NCBI GenBank assembly: GCA_007695205.1
Contig: REEF01000723.1
Span: 1-6,450 of the forward strand
Direction of reading: 5' to 3'
Length of the DNA stretch: 6,450 nucleotides
Source: Planctomycetaceae bacterium
GTDB lineage: Bacteria; Planctomycetota; Planctomycetia; Pirellulales; Pirellulaceae
Shown here: one piece after another, positions 1 to 5,278 of the stretch
Layout of the letters: each line of letters starts with the position of its first letter
Position numbering within the stretch: position 1 is the stretch's first letter
The notes under the pieces: generated by a model
What the model was told of the DNA's origin: nothing
The model's database searches: none
What the model saw: only the letters and a program-made list of their open reading frames with translations
Position numbers and translations under genes: made by a program

Positions 1-62
1 CGATGATCCTGACCGGGATCATGGCGTTGGCTTTCATGGGATTCGGGGGAATGGGAGTATAA
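1..62 (+). CDS. C-terminal end of an RnfA/NqrE-family membrane subunit (5' partial)
   Basis: Only the last 19 codons and the TAA at 60-62 are in the window; the gene starts upstream. The frame beginning at position 3 reads a hydrophobic tail, MILTGIMALAFMGFGGMGV. This matches the way RnfA (RsxA) and NqrE proteins end, with a final transmembrane helix containing a LAFMGF-type motif followed by a short Gly-rich tail. These subunits are six-helix inner-membrane proteins of the Rnf and Na+-NQR ion pumps, which couple electron transfer to Na+ or H+ export. In those operons rnfA or nqrE is normally followed by the gene for the ferredoxin-bearing subunit (rnfB or nqrF), and here too a ferredoxin gene comes next. 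With 19 residues RnfA cannot be told from NqrE, and another hydrophobic protein cannot be fully excluded. Confidence 0.66.
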   Translation, partial: MILTGIMALAFMGFGGMGV

Positions 63-86
63 ATGGCTTTCAGAGCTTTCGGCTGT

Positions 87-113
87 AAGATGCGCGCACG
101 GTGCGAGCATCTT
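87..113. other. Near-perfect dyad inside repeat copy A
   Basis: The arms 87-99 and 101-113 are inverted complements with a single mismatch (G94 against A106). As RNA this gives a hairpin of about 11 bp with a 3-base loop. No T-run follows, so it is not a classical intrinsic terminator. It could still act as a processing or stability hairpin behind the RnfA/NqrE stop codon, or as a protein-binding dyad. Copy B lacks the right half because of an 11-base gap, so the dyad is specific to copy A. Confidence 0.5.
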
Positions 114-138
114 CGTAGGTTGGGACTCTGTCCCGACC

Positions 139-156
139 GGGTCGGGTCGGGTCGGG
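139..156 (+). other. G-quadruplex motif in repeat copy A
   Basis: Four GGG runs at 139-141, 144-146, 149-151 and 154-156 are each separated by the 2-base loop TC. This is an ideal short-loop intramolecular G-quadruplex pattern on the + strand, and therefore also in any transcript reading into the ferredoxin gene at 269. It competes with the long hairpin formed by the repeat arms. The motif is seen directly; folding in the cell is not shown. Confidence 0.6.
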
Positions 157-268
157 TCGGAGACCCAACCTACTTTGGTTGCAGCCGTTAGGAGACGGAC
201 ACACGTGGGCTGGGATCTCCGAGCCCGGCGCGTTTTTATGAGCAGCTTGCAACACGAGAGAAAAGATC

Positions 269-754
269 ATGATATACATTTCAGCCATTCTGGTATCGGC
301 GGGCGTCTTGGCTGCGCTGGCGATCTTGTTGTCGGTGGCCGAGCGAGTGTTGGTAAACTACGGCCTCTGTCGGCTGCGAGTCCAGGAAGGCGACGAGGTC
401 CGCGAAATGGAATTCAACGGCGGCCAAACGCTGCTGGCCGTGCTGCAGGATGCCGGGATCGATGTGCCGGCGGCCTGCGGCGGCAAGGGCTCCTGTGGTT
501 ACTGCAAGGTCAGCGTGACCGAAGGAGGCGGGCCGGTGCTGCCGACCGAAACGCCTTTTCTGTCTCGTCGCGAGTTGACTGACGGATTACGACTGGCGTG
601 TCAGGTCAAGGTCAAGGAAGACATGGGGTTAAAGATCCCCGACTTCCTGGAGGTGGTCGAGAGCATGGTCCGCAACCGTACCTTTGACGCCAGCAAACGC
701 TGGCATTTTCATATCGAGGGAGAGCATGAACAACGTGAATCTGCACGAAGTTGA
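269..754 (+). CDS. Membrane-anchored [2Fe-2S] ferredoxin, NqrF N-terminal domain only
   Basis: The 161-aa product has one N-terminal transmembrane helix (about residues 3-25) followed by a plant-type ferredoxin domain. The cluster cysteines are C70, C76, C79 and C111 in the spacing C-x5-C-x2-C-x31-C. These are the same residue numbers as the ligands known in Vibrio cholerae NqrF. Other NqrF hallmarks are GGG-x2-LPTE (residues 86-94) and RLACQVKVKEDM (108-119). NqrF normally continues with about 280 residues of FAD- and NADH-binding reductase. Here the chain instead ends after a charged tail of about 40 residues with no flavin or nucleotide motif. It sits in the slot of nqrF or rnfB, behind an RnfA/NqrE gene. 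A likely role is to carry electrons between a cytoplasmic dehydrogenase and the membrane ion pump. The ATG at 269 is preceded by a weak GAGAG at 256-260. The reading frame is intact to a TGA inside the next gene, so it does not look like a decayed nqrF. Confidence 0.9.
   Translation: MIYISAILVSAGVLAALAILLSVAERVLVNYGLCRLRVQEGDEVREMEFNGGQTLLAVLQDAGIDVPAACGGKGSCGYCKVSVTEGGGPVLPTETPFLSRRELTDGLRLACQVKVKEDMGLKIPDFLEVVESMVRNRTFDASKRWHFHIEGEHEQRESARS
716..722 (+). promoter_or_regulatory. Ribosome binding site that sets the start of the fusion gene
   Basis: GAGGGAG, with GAGG ending 6 bases before the ATG at 726, supports that ATG as the start. The frame stays open upstream to a TTG at 684, but no Shine-Dalgarno sequence precedes that codon and the extra 14 residues are not NuoE-like. 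The site lies inside the end of the ferredoxin gene, which fits translational coupling of the two. Confidence 0.65.
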
Positions 755-3700
755 CGAGCTGCTGGTCAAGCACAAGGCTGGCGGAGGGGGGCTGATCGAA
801 CTGTTGCAGGAGGTCTCGGCCCGTTTCCACTACGTGCCTCGCGAGGTGGTCGAGAAGATCAGCGCGGACCTGAACGTGCCGCTCACGCAATTGTACAGCC
901 TGGCGACGTTCTACCAGTCGTTCAAGCTGTCCCCGCCCGGCAAGCATCATGTGTGCGTCTGCACGGGCACCGCTTGCTATGTCCGCGGGGCTCCGCGGCT
1001 GATGCAGACGTTGGAAAAGGAATTGGGCGTCGAGCCCGGTGAGACCACGCCGGACGGCAAGTTCACCTACGGGACGGTCAATTGTCTGGGAACCTGCGCC
1101 ATCGGGCCGGTCGTGACGGTCGATGGGCGGTACTACGCTAACCTGACCACCGATGCGGCCGCGCGGCTGATCAAGAACGTCGACGACCTGCCGCCGCCCG
1201 AAGAGCAAAAGGCCGCCTGCTGCCAGGCCAACGGCTGTGACCACGACCACGCTACGGCGGCTGGGATCTCGGGCAACGGCCAGCCGGAAAAAGTGACCGT
1301 CTTCGCATCGGCCGGGCAACTGCTCGATCGCATCCAGCGACTGCAGGACCAGCACGACGCGGATCGCCCGACGGTGATCGTGTCGGGCGGCACCTGCGGA
1401 TTCGTGGCCGGGGCCAGAGACGTCTACCACGCCATCGCGGCGGAAATGGATCGGCGAGACCTGTTTCGCCAGGTCGATCTGAAGCTGACCGGCTGCCATG
1501 GCTTCTGCGCCCAGGAAGTGCTGGTGGTCGTGCGCCGCGATGGCCGAGAAATCCTGTACTGCCGCGTCAAGCCGGAGGATGCTGCCGAGTTGCTGGAGAC
1601 CTGTGTGGTGCAGGGCCAGTTGCTGGAAAGGTTGCTGTACCAGATGCCGGGCGACGGCACCAGGATCGCCGACAAGGACCAGGTGCCGTTCTATGCCCAT
1701 CAGGAACGGCGTCTGCTGCTGAACAACAACCGGATCGATCCGTTGAGCCTGGACGATTACCTGCGTCACGGCGGGTACCGAGCCTTGGCCAAAACGCTGG
1801 ATAGCGAACCGGACGAAGTGATCGGCTGGATCAAACAGTCGGGGCTGCGAGGTCGAGGCGGGGCGGGGTTCCCCACCGGGCTGAAATGGGAGATGACTCG
1901 CCGCAGCACCGAAGGGCTCTCCGATTCGGCCGAAGACGAATTCTATTGCTACATGGTCTGCAACGCCGACGAAGGCGACCCCGGCGCGTTCATGGACCGC
2001 AGTATCCTGGAAGGCAATCCCCACGCCCTGCTGGAAGGCATGGCCATCGGCGCCTGGGCGATCGCCGGCGAAACCGAAGCCAGTTGCCAAGGCTACATCT
2101 ACGTGCGCAACGAGTATCCGTTGGCCATCGAGCATCTGCAGAACGCCATCGCCCAGGCTCGCGCCGCAGGCTTGCTGGGCCAGAACATCCTGGGCAGCGG
2201 CTTCTCGTTCGATCTGCGAATCGTTCGCGGGGCCGGCGCGTTCGTGTGCGGCGAAGAAACCGCGTTGATCGAATCGATCGAAGATCGCATCGGCGAGCCG
2301 CGGATCAAGCCGCCCTACCCGGTCGTCCAAGGTCTGTGGGGGATGCCGACCACGCTGAACAATGTCAAGAGCTGGTGCTCGGCGGCGATGATCGTCGACA
2401 AAGGCCCCGAGTATTTTGCGTCGGTCGGGCCTGAGAATTCACGCGGTACGGCCGTGTTCTCCCTGGTCGGCAGAATCGCCAACACCGGGCTGATCGAAGT
2501 GCCCATGGGCATGCCGTTGCGGGACATCATCCATAAGATCGGCGGAGGATCGCAGAGCGGCAAGCCGATCAAGGCGGTCCAGACGGGTGGGCCGTCGGGC
2601 GGCTGTATCCCCGCGTCCATGCTGGATCTGCCGGTCGACTACGAATCGCTGACCAAGGCCGGAACGATCATGGGTTCGGGCGGCATGATCGTGATGGACG
2701 AGACCACGTGCATGGTCGATACGGCCAAGTACTTCATCCATGTCGGCATGGAGGAATCGTGCGGCAAGTGCACGCCCTGCCGCGATGGATTGCAGCACAT
2801 GCATTTCCTGCTGCAGCGGATCACCGACGGCAAGGGCCAGGAAGGCGACATCGCTTTGCTGGAACGGATCGGCGCCCACATTCGCGATCTGTCGTTCTGC
2901 GGCTTAGGCAAAACGGCGGCCAATCCGGTGCTGTCCACGTTGCGGTATTTCCCGGAGGAATACGAGGCGCATATCCACCGCAAACGGTGTCCGGCCGTGG
3001 TCTGTCGCGAACTGGTCTCGTCGCCCTGCCAGCACCTGTGCCCGATCAGCGCCGAGGTGCCTGCGTACGTCGCCCTGATCGCCCAAGGCCGCTTCCAGGA
3101 AGCCTTCGAATCGATCACCAAGGATAACCCGCTGCCCAGCGTCTGTGCTCGGGTCTGCCACCATCCGTGCGAATCGCGCTGCCTGGCTGGCCAGGCAGGC
3201 AACGCGTTGGCCGTCCGCGCACTGAAACGGTTCGCCGTGGATCACGCGATCCAATCGGGCCTCTATCCACCGCCGCCCAAGCCCAAACCGACCGGGGAAA
3301 AGGTGGCGATCATCGGCTCGGGGCCCGCCGGGCTGATGGCCGGTTACTACCTGGCGCTGTACGGGCACCAACCGACGATCTTCGAGGCGTTGGACGTCGT
3401 CGGAGGGACGCTGACCGTCGGCATCCCCGCCTATCGCCTGCCTCGCGATCTGCTGGAAGCCGACATCGAAAACGTCCGCCGCGCCGGGGTCGAGATCCGC
3501 ACCGGGGTTCGCATCGGCAAAGACATCTCCTTCGACCAACTGACTCAGCAATTTCAAGCCGTGTTCCTCGCCACCGGCGCGCATAAGTCCAAGAAACTGG
3601 GCGTCGCGAATGAAGAGGCCCCAGGCGTGCTGGACGCGATCGAGTTCCTGAAACGCGTCAACTTGAACCAAGCGGTGCCGGTCGGTGCCAGGATCGGGGT

Positions 3701-4484
3701 CATCGGCGGCGGCAATGCGGCCGTCGACGCGGCGCGCGTGGCCCTGCGGCTGACCACCACGCAATCCGTCCAGGTCATCTACCGCCGTACGCGCGCGGAA
3801 ATGCCGGCCTTTGTCGAAGAGATCGACGCGTTGATCGAAGAGGGCGCGGATCTGCAGTTGTTGACGGCGCCCGTCGAAGTGCTGACCGAGCATGGCCGAC
3901 TGGCGGCCCTGCGCTGCATCCGCATGCAACTGGGCGAACCGGACGACAGCGGCCGGCGCCGCCCGTTGCCCATCGAGGGTTCCGAATTCGACATCCCGCT
4001 CGATACGCTGCTGGTCGCCATCGGGGAAGATCCCGAGGTCCAGTTTTTGGGCCAGGACTCGGGCATCGAAGTATCGCGTCGCGGGACGGCCGTCGTCGCC
4101 CAAGAGACGCAAGCCACCGGGCGCGCCGGCGTGTTTGCCGGGGGCGACGTGGTCACCGGCCCCGACACCGTTGTCGCCGCGATGGCGGCCGGCAAGGTCG
4201 CGGCCGAGATGATCGACAAATACCTCCGCCACCAGCCAGTGGACCGGCGTTACGAGCCCGTACGGCCCTCGAAGTACGTGCCGCCCGCGCCGCCGCCGGA
4301 CGGCGAGGAGATCCCCACGCAACGCACCACGATCCCGTTGTTGCCGGTCACCGCTCGACACAGCGGCTTTGCCGAAGTCGAATTAACCTTGACACAAGAA
4401 CAAGCGGTCCACGAAGCCAGCCGCTGCTTACGCTGCGACCTGCAAACCGAAGACGCCAAGCGGCAGTTGGTGGAAATAACGTGA
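726..4484 (+). CDS. NuoE-NuoF-NfnB triple fusion, Stn-like NAD(P)H:ferredoxin oxidoreductase
   Basis: The 1252-aa cytoplasmic flavo-iron-sulfur protein has these parts in order. (1) Residues 1-155 are NuoE-like with [2Fe-2S] ligands C79, C84, C120 and C124. (2) A linker at 156-188 contains CCQANGCDHDH. (3) Residues 189-300 are the thioredoxin-like domain seen at the front of HydB-type NuoF, with C224, C257 and C261. (4) Residues 330-745 are the NuoF 51-kDa core: FMN loop GRGGAGFPTGLKWE at 376-389, NADH-site NADEGDPGAF at 413-422, an SLBB region near 575-660, and [4Fe-4S] ligands C679, C682, C685 and C725. (5) Residues 752-1240 are NfnB/GltD-like: C768, C772, C807, C811, C815 and C819 for [4Fe-4S] clusters, FAD fingerprint GSGPAG at 864-869, NADPH fingerprint GGGNAAVDAAR at 994-1004, RRTR at 1020-1023 suited to the NADPH phosphate, and a second FAD motif GGDVVTGPDT at 1139-1148. 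No residue essential to either flavin site is obviously missing. NADH and NADPH sites on one chain point to a transhydrogenase, probably bifurcating with ferredoxin as in Stn complexes. The gene overlaps the ferredoxin gene by 29 bp. Confidence 0.93.
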   Translation: MNNVNLHEVDELLVKHKAGGGGLIELLQEVSARFHYVPREVVEKISADLNVPLTQLYSLATFYQSFKLSPPGKHHVCVCTGTACYVRGAPRLMQTLEKELGVEPGETTPDGKFTYGTVNCLGTCAIGPVVTVDGRYYANLTTDAAARLIKNVDDLPPPEEQKAACCQANGCDHDHATAAGISGNGQPEKVTVFASAGQLLDRIQRLQDQHDADRPTVIVSGGTCGFVAGARDVYHAIAAEMDRRDLFRQVDLKLTGCHGFCAQEVLVVVRRDGREILYCRVKPEDAAELLETCVVQGQLLERLLYQMPGDGTRIADKDQVPFYAHQERRLLLNNNRIDPLSLDDYLRHGGYRALAKTLDSEPDEVIGWIKQSGLRGRGGAGFPTGLKWEMTRRSTEGLSDSAEDEFYCYMVCNADEGDPGAFMDRSILEGNPHALLEGMAIGAWAIAGETEASCQGYIYVRNEYPLAIEHLQNAIAQARAAGLLGQNILGSGFSFDLRIVRGAGAFVCGEETALIESIEDRIGEPRIKPPYPVVQGLWGMPTTLNNVKSWCSAAMIVDKGPEYFASVGPENSRGTAVFSLVGRIANTGLIEVPMGMPLRDIIHKIGGGSQSGKPIKAVQTGGPSGGCIPASMLDLPVDYESLTKAGTIMGSGGMIVMDETTCMVDTAKYFIHVGMEESCGKCTPCRDGLQHMHFLLQRITDGKGQEGDIALLERIGAHIRDLSFCGLGKTAANPVLSTLRYFPEEYEAHIHRKRCPAVVCRELVSSPCQHLCPISAEVPAYVALIAQGRFQEAFESITKDNPLPSVCARVCHHPCESRCLAGQAGNALAVRALKRFAVDHAIQSGLYPPPPKPKPTGEKVAIIGSGPAGLMAGYYLALYGHQPTIFEALDVVGGTLTVGIPAYRLPRDLLEADIENVRRAGVEIRTGVRIGKDISFDQLTQQFQAVFLATGAHKSKKLGVANEEAPGVLDAIEFLKRVNLNQAVPVGARIGVIGGGNAAVDAARVALRLTTTQSVQVIYRRTRAEMPAFVEEIDALIEEGADLQLLTAPVEVLTEHGRLAALRCIRMQLGEPDDSGRRRPLPIEGSEFDIPLDTLLVAIGEDPEVQFLGQDSGIEVSRRGTAVVAQETQATGRAGVFAGGDVVTGPDTVVAAMAAGKVAAEMIDKYLRHQPVDRRYEPVRPSKYVPPAPPPDGEEIPTQRTTIPLLPVTARHSGFAEVELTLTQEQAVHEASRCLRCDLQTEDAKRQLVEIT

Positions 4485-4487
4485 TCC

Positions 4488-4614
4488 GAGCCTCGGTTTG
4501 AAGAGGCGCGCACCTTGGTAGGTTGGGACTCTGTCCCGACCGGGTCGGGTCGGATCGGGTCGGATCGGGTCGGAGACCCAACCTACGTTGGTTGCGGCCG
4601 GAGGCCGTGTTAGG
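4488..4614 (+). repeat. Dispersed intergenic repeat, copy B
   Basis: Second direct copy of the element at 73-192, beginning about 4 bp after the stop codon of the fusion gene. The core is 4518-4586 and has the same inverted ends GTAGGTTGGG and CCCAACCTAC. Its centre carries six pentamers (GGGTC or GGATC, 4542-4571) against four in copy A, which accounts exactly for its extra 10 bp. Upstream of the core it lacks an 11-base stretch that copy A has after GCGCGCAC. Downstream it has an extra GAGGCCGTG before TTAGG. Together these account for most of the 164-bp gap before the next gene. Confidence 0.85.
4542..4569 (+). other. G-quadruplex motif in repeat copy B
   Basis: GGG runs at 4542-4544, 4547-4549, 4557-4559 and 4567-4569 are separated by loops of 2, 7 and 7 bases. 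The usual quadruplex pattern is therefore kept although two pentamers have changed from GGGTC to GGATC. It lies about 80 bp upstream of the start of the 209-aa iron-sulfur protein, on the coding strand. Folding is not shown. Confidence 0.45.
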
Positions 4615-4618
4615 TCAG

Positions 4619-4642
4619 AGATTAGGTGAAAGATTAGGTGAA
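4619..4642 (+). promoter_or_regulatory. Tandemly duplicated ribosome-binding segment
   Basis: The 12-bp unit AGATTAGGTGAA occurs twice in a row with no mismatch (4619-4630 and 4631-4642). The second AGGTGA (4636-4641) lies 7 bases before the ATG at 4649 and is a good Shine-Dalgarno site, which decides that start. The first copy is 12 bases too far upstream to serve the same codon directly. It may act as a standby site or simply record a recent slippage duplication. Confidence 0.7.
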
Positions 4643-4648
4643 AATCAC

Positions 4649-5278
4649 ATGAAACATATTTCGCTTAGCGTCGACGGGACACCGGTCTCGGTCCGGCCGG
4701 GCACGACGATCCTGGACGCCGCGTCCAGTGTCGGCATCCCTATCCCGACCTTGTGCCATCACGAGAAACTCAAACCGGCCGGCGCATGTCGCGTGTGCCA
4801 TGTCCAGGTCGACACGGCCACTCGCCGCGAGGTCTTGTTGCCCGCGTGTGCATCGGCCGTGGAAGAGGGCATGCAGGTCCGGACCGACACCCCGCGCGTG
4901 CTCGAAGCGCGGCGATTCGTTTTGGCCCTGCTATTGGCCCGCGCGCCGCAACCTCCGAAGCTGGTCGAGATGGCACGCCAGCATGGCGTGGAACTCCGCC
5001 CGGACGCCGGCGATCCGCTGTTGGCATTCTTATCGGAACGCGTCGAGCAGCGGACAGCCGAATTAGGCGAAGAGCATCTATCCTGGTGCATTTTATGCGG
5101 TCAATGCGTCCGCGTCTGTGCCGAAGTCGTCGGCCGCCGCGCCATCGGCAGCGCCAGTCGCGGCCCCAAGAAGCGCATCGCCACCCCGTTCTATGACATC
5201 TCCGACCCCTGCATCGGCTGCGGCTCCTGCGCCTACGTCTGCCCCACCGACGCCATCACCATCTCGCCAACCGAATAA
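4649..5278 (+). CDS. HydA/NuoG-like iron-sulfur electron-transfer protein without catalytic domain
   Basis: This 209-aa soluble protein starts with a [2Fe-2S] ferredoxin fold (residues 1-80) with ligands C36, C47, C50 and C67 in the NuoG/HydA context PTLCHH...GACRVC...LPAC. It ends in a two-cluster ferredoxin: C147, C150, C153, C157 and C188, C191, C194, C198, each C-x2-C-x2-C-x3-C. The region between (about 90-135) is where NuoG and HydA carry a His/Cys-ligated cluster, H-x3-C-x2-C-x5-C. Here it reads ARAPQPPKLVEMARQHG with no cysteine, so that cluster is absent. The chain stops after the last cluster, so there is no H-cluster or molybdopterin domain. This fits the iron-sulfur subunit of a HydABC- or Stn-like complex that passes electrons between the NuoF part of the neighbouring fusion and ferredoxin. 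The ATG at 4649 is preferred to an in-frame ATG at 4523, because that extension is translated repeat DNA and a Shine-Dalgarno site precedes 4649. Confidence 0.9.
   Translation: MKHISLSVDGTPVSVRPGTTILDAASSVGIPIPTLCHHEKLKPAGACRVCHVQVDTATRREVLLPACASAVEEGMQVRTDTPRVLEARRFVLALLLARAPQPPKLVEMARQHGVELRPDAGDPLLAFLSERVEQRTAELGEEHLSWCILCGQCVRVCAEVVGRRAIGSASRGPKKRIATPFYDISDPCIGCGSCAYVCPTDAITISPTE

Larger units (their letters stand above)
73..192 (+). repeat. Dispersed intergenic repeat, copy A
   Basis: First of two direct copies; the other is at 4488-4614. The core (115-173) opens with GTAGGTTGGG and closes with its exact inverse CCCAACCTAC. The wider arms 115-138 and 150-173 pair with only three mismatches over 24 bp, so the core can form a long hairpin. 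Between the arms lie four perfect GGGTC pentamers (139-158). Similarity to copy B goes beyond the core. Upstream both have a TCGG...AAGA stretch and GCGCGCAC; downstream both have TTGGTTGC(A/G)GCCG and then TTAGG. The element starts about 11 bp after the stop codon of the RnfA/NqrE gene. It looks like a non-autonomous dispersed repeat of the sort scattered between planctomycete genes. No transposase is present. The outer borders are approximate. Confidence 0.85.

Noticed and set aside
139..158. CRISPR array or simple microsatellite made of GGGTC units
   Set aside because: The units are 5 bp with no spacers and sit inside a larger element with inverted ends that recurs elsewhere in the window.
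63..268. tRNA or other structured RNA gene in the first spacer
   Set aside because: No cloverleaf or known riboswitch pattern was recognised. The visible structure is explained by the repeat and its dyad.
684..725. TTG at 684 as the start of the fusion gene, adding 14 residues
   Set aside because: There is no ribosome binding site before it and the extension is not NuoE-like. The ATG at 726 has a well-placed Shine-Dalgarno sequence.
269..754. nqrF pseudogene
   Set aside because: The frame is intact with all cluster ligands, and the following sequence contains no remnant of the flavin domain in any frame. It instead starts a new gene by overlap.
612..2330. Long minus-strand open frame inside the fusion gene (and another at 2904-4361)
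   Set aside because: Both lie opposite a gene with unmistakable domains. The translations are low-complexity, rich in R, G, A, D and H, with no recognisable motif, as expected for shadows in GC-rich DNA.
726..2960. Part of a respiratory complex I operon
   Set aside because: NuoE and NuoF are fused to each other and to NfnB, and no other Nuo gene is present. The ferredoxin before them is of NqrF type.
2976..4484. Glutamate synthase small subunit (GltD)
   Set aside because: The C-terminal part is GltD-like, but it is fused to NuoF and no GltB large subunit is seen. An NfnB-type role fits better.
4523..4648. N-terminal extension of the 209-aa protein from an ATG at 4523
   Set aside because: It would translate repeat copy B into an RVGSDRVGS-type stretch. 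The ferredoxin fold starts normally at 4649, where a Shine-Dalgarno site is present.
4649..5278. [FeFe]-hydrogenase HydA or NuoG
   Set aside because: The protein ends at residue 209 after the last [4Fe-4S] motif. There is no H-cluster motif such as TSCCP and no molybdopterin domain.
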